A DNA stretch of 64,000 nt from Erythroxylum novogranatense (GCA_029891385.1 CM057230.1:22572847-22636846); one strand, 5' to 3'. Counted from the first letter of the stretch, positions 1-11,842 are shown. The notes: a model not told the origin generated them from the sequence alone. Made by a program: numbers and translations.

Positions 1-223
1 CCAACCAATCCATCATAAGAATCACATCAAAATCTCTTAATTCCATCACTATTAAGTCAACTAGTAGTTCCACTCCACCAATCCTCACTGACACTCCCCT
101 CCTTACACTATTTACTACCACATAATCTCCTATCAGTAACGATACTCTTAAGTCATATCCTAAAAGACTAACCTCCCCAGGAACTTTAGAGGCAAATTGT
201 GATGAAATGTAGGAGTGTATAGA
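1..223 (-). pseudogene. Gypsy-2 retropepsin, second half (cut by Gypsy-1 insertion)
   Basis: Read on the minus strand, this stretch is open without a stop. It encodes the part of a Ty3/Gypsy aspartic protease that follows the active site: an HSYISSQFA-type segment near 215-190, then MELRDFDVILMMDWL at the window edge, matching the conserved G-M-D-W-L block of plant Gypsy elements. The catalytic D-P-G-S that should come just before it is found at about 18059-18080, on the far side of an 18-kb insertion. Reverse transcriptase, RNase H and integrase of this element would lie left of the window. The split is certain from reading-frame continuity across the target duplication; the name Gypsy-2 is only a label used here. 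Confidence 0.85.
219..223. repeat. Target-site duplication of Gypsy-1, left copy (ATAGA)
   Basis: ATAGA directly precedes the TGTAGCATCC start of the Gypsy-1 LTR. The same five bases follow the other end of the element. Removing the element and one copy restores the Gypsy-2 protease reading frame. Confidence 0.85.
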
Positions 224-1311
224 TGTAGCATCCCGTTACCGATGTGATGGGCATATTGGTAATTTGGATTGGGTTAGGCTTGTGCATTCATAATTTGGCA
301 TGCACATGCATTTTTGCCTCTATAATTATTGATAAATGATTATGATTGCACTAGCATATGAGTGTACATGCATGTATGACATATTTCCGGTATAATTGTG
401 TGAATTGATAATTCTACGATTATTGTATAGATTGTGTTTGAATACTGAATTGGAGTGAAAATTTGAGGTTTAGGGGTTTGAAAATTGAAATTGGAGTGTA
501 GGATCATGTATTTCATATTTTTGAGGATTTATAGGAATTCCTTTGAAATTTTTAGAGTTATGGGTCCGGACCTGAAAAATGACCTAAAGACTGATAAATT
601 AAATTTCGGTTCCGAAATTGATTGAAAATTGGCACGAGATAATTAGAGTTATGATTTTAGGATTTATTATTTAGAGCTATTGAAAAATTGAGGGAGAAAT
701 TAGAATAAGAATTGAATTTTTAGACCCTGAGAAGTGGGCATGTGGCAAATGAATTGCCAAACATGCCTTTAGCTTTAAATCCCTAGTATAAAACCCTTAC
801 CTTTTGAAATATTGCTTTCCACGATACCTTCCTCTTGCTTTTCTTCTTCTCCTCCATCGTGATCTTCATCTTGCTTGCTCTTTCCTTCCCTTTTCTTCTT
901 GTTAAATTGCTCTTATCTTCATTTCTAACCTAACCCTAAGTTTTGTGTTGGAAAAGAAAAATGTTTGGTGTTTTTATGGGTGATTGTCGTGGGTATGCTT
1001 AGCTTGAGGGTTGGAGAATCTTGAGTGTTTTGAAGCTTTGCAGGGTTTAAAATCAAGTAAGTTATTGTTCTTTTAAGTATAGATAGTTTGTTTTGATGAT
1101 TTGTTAGAATATATGATTGTTGAGAGATATATGAATTTTCGGATGATATGATATTGATGAGTTTGTTTTGTTAATTTTGGGTAATTGAAGGATAATTGAT
1201 TTTAGATGGAATTGAGTTTAAGGGTTAGTAGTTTAGAGTATATTGAGTTGTTTTGGAGTGTTTGTAAAGAGAATAGATGGATTAATAATCGACAGAACTG
1301 AGAAATCTGGG

Positions 1312-1433
1312 TTTCGAGCGTTTGTCATTCGCACGTCGCGATGAGCGTAAGAGGGCACGCTGCGAGGAGAGCGAACACATGCGCCGCGACGCATGCGAGG
1401 TGGTCTCGCCGTGGCGAGGACGCCCTTTTGTCG
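1312..1433. other. CpG-rich cassette inside the Gypsy-1 LTR
   Basis: A block of about 120 bases rich in CG dinucleotides (CGAGCG, GTCGCG, GCGCCGCGACGC, CTCGCCGTGGCGAGG) sits in otherwise AT-rich LTR sequence. It has no reading frame of note. It resembles in composition, though not base for base, the cassette at 40360-40556 in another LTR. A role in LTR transcription or in attracting methylation is inference only. Confidence 0.6.
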
Positions 1434-1949
1434 AAAGTGATTTAGGTCCTTTTGATCGATGATTTTGAGGTTTAATTCCTAATGAATTGGTTCTAGATTG
1501 ATTGCAAATTAGAGACTAAGAATTGTGAATTTATAAGAATAGAATTTCTAAGTCAATTTCAGGGGTTCTTAAAATCGGATGGCAATTGAATAGTGGATGT
1601 GATTCATAATTGGAGTGTGACTTTAGAGAGTTCAGAACTTAGTCAATTGAATTATGGTGTTAGGAATTGCTATCTTTTATAGTGAAAGAGTTGAATCGGA
1701 AAGAATCGAGAATAGTGTCGAGAATGTCATAAACATGTATAGTACGCAATTCATTCATTGCATATGCATTATTGACTACTGAAATTGTGCAATTAGTAAT
1801 GTTTATGTATTTTGATTGTTTTAGAGGCTCAAGTGGAGCGTCGATCTTTCGACGTAGCTGAGACTTCCCGGCAATAGCTCGGAAGTTTAGAGGTGAGTAA
1901 CCTAGTTAGTTCCTCAACCTTTATGTGATTAATTTTATGCACTTATGCC

Positions 1950-1954
1950 ATGTG
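1950..1954. repeat. Target-site duplication of Copia-1, left copy (ATGTG)
   Basis: GCC-ATGTG precedes the element here and ATGTG-GAGATG follows it on the right. The uninterrupted site GCCATGTGGAGATG is kept in the Gypsy-1 3' LTR at about 17063-17076. Confidence 0.95.
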
Positions 1955-3721
1955 TGTAGGAAAATCCTGGTGTGTGCATCACATGCACACGGTGCGGAAA
2001 ACAAAAATTTTTGTCCCGGGACCTTCCCGAAAGTCAGGATCCATGTGTCTATATTACAAACTCAAACCATAACGGCCAAAGGAGACCGTCTCTAACGGTA
2101 TCCACGCAGAGATCGGAGAACCTAACCGAGACAAACCCTTTGACCCGGAAATAGCTAGAACAAAGTAAAGACTGCTAGATCTTACCTTTGTTCTTGGAGA
2201 GCTTGGAGAAACGATGAAGAGGAGAAGATGAAACTTGAAGATGAGATGATCGTTGATGAAGAAGAGAGGAAAAACCCTTTTCCTTCACACTTTTCTTCTT
2301 TCTTCCAAAGCCAACAATGATCCATACTTCTCTTCCTATTGCCATATGTCTTTTAACTCTTAAAGACACATTAAAGGCTAATGGTTGACAAGCTTCCACG
2401 TTAGTCACTTTATATATATATATATATATAAATCCATCCAAGTGGTCGACAAGCTTCCTCCTCACATTACGTATGGTTTATATAAATAAATCTTGAAGTG
2501 CCTATCGGGTCCCTATGGATGGAAAACCACCGGAAACTTTTTTCAGCAATATCGATGTCGCGATCTCATCGGGACATATCTCGATCTCATCGGGATCCAT
2601 TTAATCCGTTTGCTCTCCATATATTGGATCTTTGTCTAAAACTATTTTACAAATTCTCCGAGACACTCTTATGCGTGTGACCCATTAGGTTCCCGGTTAT
2701 ATTGGCCACTTAGATTAACACTTAATCTGAGCAAGTCATGAGCGGTATCTAGCAACACATCATGACCCCCAATTGACCGGAAAGTAATTGGTTTGACGAA
2801 TGAACCTATATTCATCATGAACCATATCACGAACCTTTCCATAGACAATTACCGTGCAATTCGTCATTTCACCATGCTATACCCCACTTGGTTATGAGTA
2901 TGGGCAAAGTGTTAACTCTTACTAGACTGACTACGTCAAATCTAGTCCAAGTGATTTCAGTTCTTATCCTGGGACTCATTACTTAATATGTCAATGAAGA
3001 CACTCTTCATGACATATGTACTCTGATCAGAGATTTCCAAGTAATGACCCTGACAAGAGATCATGGGTATCATCTTCTGCTATCACATAAGTGGTGAATC
3101 CTCTATTGGCTGCTCAATTACCTTCGAATACCTCAAACTGTATCCAAACACCACCCTTCGAGCGACCTGTGTAAGGCAACAAGGAATGGAGTCAAAGCAC
3201 AGAATCAGTATCTAAGATATCCTTGAGCACCTCAAGTCTAAGGATACTTGCACCATTGCTATGATGAGATTATCACTGACATTAGAATAGGACATCCATG
3301 TGATTATCTCATAGCAGGTCATCCAATGTACTTACTACCTCTAGTAAGCATTCACATCTCAACCCTAAATATCTCATATTTACTGATTTCGAGATCCACC
3401 GCTTGATCAAATCAAGGAGCTAGAGATGTCTAGTCTCTCCGGATTCATCGATGTCGATTCGGTAATCCTACGACTAGGATAATTTAGATCTTGACATAAT
3501 TGCACATGATAGGAATCTCGATAGTATGATCACATCATAATTTCCTTCATGCTATGTCATATATCATAGACTTCATTAATTTGCTTATTGATCAATATCA
3601 GTTCATAAATAATGAACATCAAATTAATGAAATATGTCTTTCTTTATTTATTCATAAAGAATGTAGACAACTTTGTACAAAGCGCGCTAAAGGCGATTGC
3701 CTTTAGGGCACTACTCTAACA
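1955..3721 (-). repeat. Copia-1 3' LTR (left in this window)
   Basis: TGTAGGAAAATCC...CTCTAACA. It matches the right LTR at 9774-11594 with many scattered substitutions and small indels, plus a length difference at a TA-microsatellite (about 2406-2430). No reading frame in it looks like a gene; the frame at 2175-2465 on the minus strand is LTR sequence shared by both copies. Confidence 0.93.
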
Positions 3722-3738
3722 ATCTCCCACTTGACCTA
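3722..3738 (-). promoter_or_regulatory. Copia-1 polypurine tract
   Basis: On the minus strand GGTCAAGTGGGAGAT abuts the TGTTAGAGTAG start of the 3' LTR. This is the position and composition of a plus-strand DNA primer. Confidence 0.75.
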
Positions 3739-5520
3739 AAACCAATCGCCTTGATATCTAATACCATAGGCGAGTACATGAGAATCAAAGTTCTTCTGTG
3801 ATAATGGCTTTGTCAACGGATCAGCAATATTCTGCTATGTGAGAATTCTCTCTATCTGCACATCACCTCGACCAATGATCTCCCTGATCAGGTGATATCT
3901 GCGGAGTACGTGTTTGGATCGTTGATGAGACCTTGGTTCTTTCGCCTACGCAATAGCCCAATTGTTTTCACAATACAATTGTATGGGCTCATCACAGCTA
4001 GGAACCACACCAAGTTCGAGAATGAACTTTTGATCCAAACCGCTTCCTTTGTTGCGTTTGAGCGGCAATGTACTCGCCGATTGTTGAATCGTGATCGTCT
4101 CTTATTTGGAACTCTTCCAACTGATCGCCGTCGTTCGATGTGAATACATAACTTGATTGGAATTTAGAATCATCCTTATCATATTATCGCATGCTCACCG
4201 AGATTTCCATCTCCATATATCGAAAACATCCCGCATCGTATACCGCCACTGGAGATTTCCATCTCCATATATCAAGAAAACATCCTTAGTCCTTCGCAAG
4301 TACTTGAGGATATTCTTGACAGCCACCCAGTGACCCTCACCAGGATCCGATTGGTATCTTCTCGTAACACTTAGAGCATATGATACATCGGGTCTCGTAC
4401 ATAGCATAACATACATGATAGATCCTACCGCAGATGCATACGGGATCATATTCATGCGCATCCTCTCATCTTGTGTCTTAGGACACATAGATTTCGAGAG
4501 TGTTATCCCATGAGTCACGGGAAGGTACCCTCTCTTGGATTATTCCATGTTAAACCTCTTCAGCATCTTGTCTATGTACGTTGATTGTGAAAGACCAAGC
4601 AACCTTTTTGATCTATCTCTATAGATCCTTATCCCAAGGATATAAGTTGCTTCACCAAGGTCTTTCATGGCAAATTGTTTGGACAACCAAATCTTCACTG
4701 ATTGTAGCATAGAGACATCGTTTCCTAGTAATAATATGTCATCTACATATAACACAAGGAATACGATTGCAGTTCTACTAACCTTCTTGTACACACAATA
4801 TTCATCCAGATTTTGTGAGAAACCAAACTCTTTGATTACCTCATCAAAACGGATATTCCAACTCCTGGATGCTTGCTTCAATCCATAGATGAATTTTTAA
4901 AGCTTGCATACCTTTTCGCCATCATAGGAGATGAAGCCCTCAGGTTGTGTCATATACACATCCTCAGCTAGATTTCCATTTAGGAAAGTTGTCTTCACAT
5001 CCATTTGTCATATCTCATAATCATAATGAGTGGCAATGGCTAGGAGTACTCTAATGGATTTAAACATTGCTACTGGGCTGAAGGTCTCATCGTAGTCAAC
5101 TCCTTGTCTTTGACGAAAACCTTTAGCCACAAGCCTTGCTTTATAGGTAATCACATTATCATCCATGTCAGTTTTCTTTTTAAAAACCCATTTACACCTT
5201 ATAGGTTTTATTCCTTTGGTGCCTCAACCAAAGTCCATACTTGGTTTTCATACATGGAATCTATTTCACCTTCATGGCTTGAAGCCATTTCGGACTACTC
5301 AACTCTTCGTAACCTCTTCATAGGTAGTAGGCTCATCATCTTTTATGAGCAATACGTCATTCGTTCATTCACGAAATCCATATCTTTCGAGAACAGGCGT
5401 ATCCTACGTGACCTACGAATGTCATGTGTTGTAGAAGGTTGAACTGTTACTTCATCCGTATGAGTCACAATTTGAGTTCGGCGGTTGATCTACGTCATTC
5501 GAGCATCTTAAACTTCTTCA
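3739..5520 (-). pseudogene. Copia-1 reverse transcriptase and RNase H
   Basis: The minus strand encodes, in broken frames, the start of a Copia reverse transcriptase with the [10 protein letters not shown] block near 5005, then IYGLKQASRSWN near 4870, the catalytic LYVDD near 4750, and a downstream TRPDVSYALS region near 4370. RNase H ends with ADPLTKPLSQ near 3800, just before the purine tract. Stops include one where family members have a Q before KSIYGLKQAS (CAA to TAA) and one before QMDVKTTF where a W is usual. A short tandem duplication near 4200-4290 also shifts the frame. The order after integrase is diagnostic for Ty1/Copia. It is not functional as it stands. Confidence 0.88.
4200..4290. 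repeat. Short tandem duplication in Copia-1 reverse transcriptase
   Basis: The segment containing GGAGATTTCCATCTCC followed by ATATATC occurs twice, about 51 bases apart. The second copy is read in a different frame, so the duplication helps destroy the coding sequence. Confidence 0.7.
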
Positions 5521-5565
5521 AGTTCAATTTGCTCTCCCTTGCCTTCTTGTAAAAGAAACTATTTT

Positions 5566-6888
5566 CTAAAAAGACAGATGTTTTGAAACAAACACCTTTT
5601 GTTCCTCAGTAAGGTAGAATTGATATCTCATTGTTTCTTTAGGATATCCTACGAACAAACACTTGTCAGATTTTGCATCAAGTTTATCTGACTGTGTCCG
5701 CTTCACATAAGCAGGACAACCCCAAACTTTTAAATGAGTAAGATAGGGTCTTTTGTTAGTCCACATCTCATATGGAGTAACATAAACTGTCTTTGATGGA
5801 ACTCTGTTTAGCAAGTAAACAGCTGTCTCGAGTGCATACCTCCAAAAGGATTTTGGTAACTTTGCAAAACCCATCATAGATCGTACCATGTCTAACAAGG
5901 TGCAATTTCTCCTCTCAGCCACACCATTATGCTGTGGTGTGTAAGGAGGAGTCCATTGAGATAAAATCTCATTATCTCTGAGATAATCTAAAAACTGTTG
6001 GTCTAAGTATTCCCCACCACGATCAGATCGTAATGTCTTGATACTTTTCTCAAGTTGGTTTTCTACTTCATTTCTGAATTGTTTAAACTTTTCAAATGCT
6101 TCAGATTTGTATCTCATCAGATACAGGTACCCATATCGTGAATAATCATCGATAAAGGTAATGAAGTAAAGACAACCACTTCTAGCATGGATGGACATCG
6201 GACCACATACGTCTGAATGTATTAGGTCTAATACTCCGCCGCTTCGTTCACCTTTCCTTAAAGGGTAACTTAGTCATCTTGCCTAATGAACAAGATTCAC
6301 ATGTGTCATATGATTCATAATCAAATGACCCTAAACTTCCACTCTTATGGAGCTTAGCTATGCGTCTCTTATTTATATGGCCAAGGCGACAATGCCATAA
6401 GTAAGTTGATTTTAAATTATCTCGTTTATGTCTTTTCGTGTCATTGACATTCATAATTGGATGTGACATATCTAATATGTAAATTCCATTGCATAATGTA
6501 CCAAGACCATAAAGCATTCCATTCAAACTAATAGAACAACCATCTGTTACTAAAAGTCAAATGGAAACCAACTCTATTTAAACAAGAAGCAGATAATATG
6601 TTCTTTGTTAAAACAGTACAAAATAACATTCATCCAATTTAATTACAAGCCAATGGGGAGTGACAAAAGTAAGTGCCTACGCTAATGCAAAGAACTCTTG
6701 CTCCATTTCTTACACGCAGTCTATCTCTCCTTCATGAGTTGTCTCATCGTCCTCGAGGCCTCGCGTATCATTACATATGTGAGAGCCACAACCAGTATCT
6801 AATACCCATATGTTATGGTCGTAAGCGAGTAGATAACCTCAATGACAAACATACCGAAGAAGTCGAGGCATCCGATGCCTTCTTCGCT
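5566..6888 (-). pseudogene. Copia-1 protease and integrase
   Basis: The protease active site WVLDTGCGSHIC is read on the minus strand with D-T-G at 6791-6799. Next comes the GAG-pre-integrase zinc-binding region at about 6526-6248, with LWHCRLGH and CESCSLGK supplying the His and Cys ligands. The integrase core follows to 5566. The first catalytic Asp is in LIHSDVCGP near 6215, the second in LRSDRGGEY near 6025 and the Glu in NGVAERRN near 5915, so the D,D-35-E triad is intact. A one-base shift separates the zinc region from the core at about 6247. The 210-residue core from 6198 is the longest open stretch left in the element. The protein would insert the element's DNA copy into the genome. 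Confidence 0.92.
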
Positions 6889-7682
6889 TCAATTCTTCGA
6901 GATAGACTTTATAGTTCCGCCTTGGGTGGCGATCTTGTCACAATGGAAGCAAGTTCCTTTTGGTGCAGTCTCTTTGGTTTTCTTCTTGGATGTACTTCCT
7001 TTTGGTTTCTTAGACATTTTCTTCTTCAGTTTCTTTTTCTTGGAACCAGAAGAAGAGTCCACCACAAGCACTGCCTTACTATCCTTCTTGATAGCTTGCT
7101 CTGCTGTCTTGAGCAGATTCATCAACTCAGGGATTGTTGTGGATATTTGGTTCATCCGATAGTTTAACACAAACTGTGAATAACTATCAGACAATCCAAC
7201 TAGAATTAAGTCAACACTTAATTCATAATCCATAATAAAACCTAAGATAGCCAACCTCTCAATATACCCATTCATCTTCAGTGCAAACTGCACTGCGGAT
7301 GAACCTGGAGTCATCTTAATAGTGAAGAGTAGCCTCGAGGTCTCGAACCTTTCAGACCGAGCTTGCTCATCAAACACCTAAGATGAAACACTATGGTATT
7401 AGCATCCATAGACTCATGTTGCTTCTGCAGCTCTGGTGACATCGAGGCAAGCATAATGCAGGTAGCCATGTCACTGTCTTTGAGATGCTTATGATATGCT
7501 TTCTGATCCTCATCAGAAGCATCAACAGCAGGTGGATCAGGAAGTGGAACATCTAGGACATAGCCCAGTTCCTCAGATCTGAGAACAATTCTCAGATTTC
7601 TCAGCCAATCAAGAAAATTGGGTCCAGTTAATTTGTTCGAGTCCATTAGTGAGCGCAAGTTCACACTAGAAGTCATCTTCAA
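6889..7682 (-). pseudogene. Copia-1 gag
   Basis: The start codon at 7682 is placed by alignment with the Copia-2 gag at 56388, which begins with the same S-S-V-N-L-x-S-L motif. The first frame carries SNKLTGPNFLDWLRNLRIVL, typical of the N-terminal gag region of plant Copia elements. A frameshift near 7375 (after SMDANTIVFHLR) moves the rest, FDEQARSERFETSRLL onward, to another frame. The C-terminal part is lysine-rich and ends in a damaged zinc knuckle, CFHCDKIATQGG, lacking the usual His and last Cys. Gag would form the virus-like particle in the cytoplasm. Confidence 0.88.
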
Positions 7683-9757
7683 TAACCTATAGGGGAAGAG
7701 AGAAAGAATGTTAGAATAGAATTACATGCATGATCATAAGGACTTGCATGACATGCATATGGCTCCCACTAGTTTCAAAGAATCCATAACCCTCATTACG
7801 AATCCAAGAAACATTATGACAAAATGTCCTAGTGGGTCGATATCCGACATTCCTAAAAATGACCTTGGATTTACCCAACAAGCTACCTTAGGTCAATCGG
7901 TAGGTATCAGTCATACAAATTGCATCATAGATATCCGACATTACTAAAATGACCTTGGGTTTACCCAACAAGCCACCTTAGATCAATCGATAGGAATCGG
8001 TCATACCAATTGTATCATAGATGCAACTATCGCCTAGTGCTATCAACTCGTGATGTATGCACACACATTGGGTTATCAACTCTTGATGCGCGTACATCTG
8101 ATGTACACTACCCAATTCCGCCTCTGTTCACGTTGACCTTGAGTTTACTCAACAAATCAACGCTTCTAGTGAAAACCGACCCATTAATCCGAAAATCTTA
8201 TTTCCATGGTTCGAACATATCCGTATAGAGTGAGCTTGGATTTATCCAACAACCCAACTCTATAAGAACTCTGGTTTTCCCCATATTAATGGAAGGCGTT
8301 AGTTTTCATATGATGTGTGAGAGTTTTCAGGTCTCATCTTCTTCTTCTCCAAGCTATAGGATTATAGTCACCATGACTATATGGAATGATTTAGGGCAAT
8401 TCATCAATCACATTGAATCTATACCTAAAATCATCCATCATCCCACCTTTGCATGTTGTAGTCGACTGGTGCATGTGCCAGTCGACTAGTACATGTGCTA
8501 GTCGACTACTATGGATTACTGTGTATGAGCCAGTCGACTGGTGCATGTGCTAGTCGACTACTATGGATTATCAGGCATGAGCCGGTCGATTGGTGCATGT
8601 CTTAGTCGATCGTGTACGTGCTAATGACCGGTACATGTGCTAGTCGACTAGTACATATACTGACATGCACTCTAATCGGCTAATTTCTCAATTCATGTAG
8701 ATCAAATTCACAATACCAAGTGTAATACACTTTACCTTGATGTACCAATGAAACACTTTCATTGTTGCTTACCATATATAGTCAAACTATACATGAAAAA
8801 TTTGAAATCGATGAATACACTATTATTCACTTAGATTTCCAAATAATTGTGCGAATATCAAACTATCACCCTAAGTATCTCTAGGTAGTCTACACTTTAT
8901 CAAGACTACTTCGGCACTGGTCACAAAATTTGTGACGGCCAAAACAATCAAGATAAGGGAATATACTAACGAGATGCTAATGAGACATATTTGACATCCG
9001 AAAATTTTTGGAAACCCAATTTCAAGAAAATCAATTTGGAAAGCATACAACATCAATATAACACATTTTTAATCACATTAAAAATGATTCAAGGCATTGT
9101 AATTGAAAAGTACACAATTAATCATTCCAAACAAAATAGCTCCAGCAACTTTCTCAAAACTGTCAAGCTCTGTCTTTTGCTTGAAAAACTCATTGAAACA
9201 ATTCCAATAAATTCTAAGAAAATTACAGAGGTTACAACATATTCACAACATGCGCCATGATTTTTTTCAGGATTTATTTCCATCAAAAACGCAACCAACC
9301 TCAGAAACAAATCCAATATAGAATCTGTGTTCCTCAACACAGTTATTCCCAGCAGCACACAATAAATTCTAAAATAAATAGTAAATCACCACGAAAACAT
9401 TTTTCCATTCTCATAGACATTCATAAACATATTAGAGACATGTCAGTGAAAGAAAATCTGAAAAAAAAAATTCTACAATTTATTCTCGAATTTATAAGCA
9501 TGCTGTTCATTGAATGTGCACAAACACAAGAACGAACATTAGGGAATAAATTAGCAAAACCATATCAAATCACATTAATAAATTCCAAGCTTCCACAGAC
9601 ATATGCAACAACATCTTGTGAACATATCTGGGCAAGAAAATTTTGAAAAACAATATCTCTATAATGATTTCGAATTTAACATTTACAACATGCATCATCG
9701 TCACAAGCAATAGGCAATTCCGACCTAGTCATGATTTCTTCGTTATATACGACACAA
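7683..9757 (-). other. Copia-1 5' leader (untranslated)
   Basis: This region lies between the primer binding site and gag and carries no convincing gene. Near gag it matches the Copia-2 leader at 56140-56387, including two copies of a segment with GATTGACCTAAGGT. It contains a GTCGAC-rich repeat block at 8459-8651 and a long AT-rich part at 8690-9750 whose small open frames on both strands show no family signature. It is about 1.1 kb longer than the leader of Copia-2. Confidence 0.75.
8459..8651. repeat. GTCGAC (AGTCGACT) palindrome cluster in Copia-1 leader
   Basis: A degenerate tandem array alternates TAGTCGACT with GTGCATGTGC or GTACATGTGC at roughly 23-25 base spacing. A longer unit including CTATGGATTA is repeated twice. 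At least six intact GTCGAC palindromes are present, the first at 8461 and the last at 8643, with decayed copies between. Confidence 0.85.
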
Positions 9758-9772
9758 GTGGCTCTGATACCA
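9758..9772 (-). promoter_or_regulatory. Copia-1 primer binding site (initiator Met tRNA)
   Basis: On the minus strand TGGTATCAGAGCCAC follows the 5' LTR after one base. It is complementary to the 3' end of plant initiator Met tRNA, the usual primer for Copia minus-strand DNA synthesis. Confidence 0.93.
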
Positions 9773-9773
9773 C

Positions 9774-11594
9774 TGTAGGAAAATCCCGGTGTGTGCATCA
9801 CATGCTCACGGTGCGGAAAACAAAAATTTTTGTTCTGGGACCTTCCCGAAAGCCAGGATCGATGTGTCTATATAACAAACTCAAACTATAACAGCCAAAG
9901 GAGACCGTCTCTAACGGTATCCACGCAGAGATCGGAGAACCTAACCGGGACAAACCCTTTGACCCGAGAATAGCTAGAACAAAGTAAAAACTGCTAGATC
10001 TTACCTTTGTTCTTGGAGAGCTTGGAGAAACGATGAAGAGGAGAAGATGAAACTTGAAGATGAGATGATCGTTGATGAATAAGAGAGCAAAAACCCTTTT
10101 CCTTCACACTTTTCTTCTTTCTTCCAAAGCCAACGATGATCCATACTTCTCTTCCTATTGCCATATGTCTTTTAACTCTTAAAGACACATTAAAGGCTAA
10201 TGGTGGACAAGCTTCCACGTTAGCCACTTTTATATATATATATATATATATATAAAGTTAAAATGATAAGCTTCCTCCTCCTCCATCCACGTATGTATAT
10301 ATATATATTAATTATTTAATTAATTAATAAGTTATATATATATATAAATGTTGAAGTGGTCCAGTCACACTGGGGTCGGTCCTACCGGCCTACCGAGTCC
10401 CGGTATGGAAAAACCACCGGAAACCTTTTTCAGCAATATCGATGTCGCGATCTCATCGGGACATATCTCGATCTCATCGGGATCCATTTAATCCATTTTC
10501 TCTCCATATATTGGATCTCTGTCTAAAACTATTTTACAAATTCTCCGAGACACTCTTATGCGTGTGACCCATTAGGTTCCCGGTTATGTTGGCCACTTAG
10601 ATTAACACTTAATCGAGCAAGTCATGAGCGGTATCTAGCAACACATCATGACCCCCAATTAACCGGAAGTAATTGGTTTGACGAATAAACCTATATTCAT
10701 CATGAACCATATCATTTAACCTTTCCAGAGACAATTACTGCGTGCAATTCGTCCTTTCACCATGCTATACCCCACTTGGTTATGAGTATGGGCAAAGTGT
10801 CAACTTACTAGATCGACTACGCCAAATCTAGTCAAGTGATTTCAGTTCTTGTCCGGGACTCATTACTTAATATGTCAATGAAGACACTCTTCATGACATA
10901 TGTACTCGATCGAGATTTCAAGTAATGACCCCGACAAGAGGCCATGGGTATCATCTTCTGCTGTCACATAAGTGGTGAATCCTTTATTGGCTACTCAATT
11001 ACCTTCAATACCTCAAATCGCACCCAAGCACCACCCTTCGACATTAATTCGTAAGGCAACAAGGAATGGAGTCAAAGCACGTAATCAAGATTCAAGATAT
11101 CCTCGAGCATCTCAAGTCTAAGGATACTTGCACCATTGCTATGATGAGATTATCACCGACATTAGAATAGGACATCCATGTGATTATCTCATAGCTGGGT
11201 CATCCAATGTACTTACTACCTCTAGTAAGCATTCACATCTCAACCCTAAATATCTCATATTTACAGCTTCGAGATCCATCGCTGATCAACTCAAGGAGCT
11301 AGAGATGTGTTAGTCTCCGGACATCGATGTCCATTAAAGAATCCTACGACTAGGGATAATTTAGATACTGACATAATTACACATGATAGGAATCTCAGTA
11401 GTATGATCACATCATAATTTCCTTCATGCTATTTCATATATCATGGACTTCATTAATTTGCTTATTGATCAATATCAGTTCATAAATAATGAACATCAAA
11501 TTAATGAAATATGCCTTTATTTATTCATAAAGAATGTAGACAACTTTGTACAAAGCGCGCTAAAGGCGATTGCCTTTAGGGCACTACTCTAACA
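9774..11594 (-). repeat. Copia-1 5' LTR (right in this window)
   Basis: It has the same ends as the left LTR (TGTAGGAAAATCC...CTCTAACA). It differs by expanded TA repeats at 10228-10345, a segment replacement around 10260-10400, and many single-base changes, several of them at CTG/CAG versus CG sites. Confidence 0.93.
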
Positions 11595-11599
11595 ATGTG
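11595..11599. repeat. Target-site duplication of Copia-1, right copy (ATGTG)
   Basis: It matches the left copy at 1950-1954. Confidence 0.95.
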
Positions 11600-11842
11600 G
11601 AGATGAATGGAGGATTATTTGTGTCTGCTTTTGATTGATTTCGGACCATAGGTGCCCGAAATATCTGGAATTTGATATAGAAGTGTTAATTATGCATAAT
11701 TGAAATTGAATTAGTTTTAATGCGAAATTGGATATACGGTGTTATGCTGTGACACAATCATTGTACACTGAAACATGTGCATTCATGCATAAAAGTATGA
11801 TCAGATAATGACAGTTGTGACCGGTGCAGCCACCGTATTTCA

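Larger units (their letters stand above)
1955..11594 (-). mobile_element. Copia-1, Ty1/Copia LTR retrotransposon
   Basis: This is a full-length element of about 9.6 kb on the minus strand. It has two LTRs of about 1.8 kb, a Met-tRNA primer binding site next to the right LTR and a purine tract next to the left LTR, both as expected for minus orientation. Gag, protease, integrase and reverse transcriptase/RNase H occur in Copia order (integrase before reverse transcriptase). Frameshifts break the polyprotein several times, but the integrase core and the Y-V-D-D of reverse transcriptase survive. The 5' leader between primer site and gag is unusually long, about 2.1 kb. Confidence 0.95.

Noticed and set aside
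2175..2465. Open frame on the minus strand in a Copia-1 LTR, with a counterpart at 9994-10227
   Set aside because: It lies in repeated LTR sequence, has a microsatellite-encoded Ile/Tyr run and matches no family.
6673..7167. Plus-strand frames of 106 and 164 codons
   Set aside because: They are antisense shadows of Copia-1 protease and gag, whose minus-strand reading has clear domain motifs.
8991..9891. Several plus-strand frames in the Copia-1 leader
   Set aside because: AT-rich, no conserved motif, no start context or partner in Copia-2; the strand opposite to the element.
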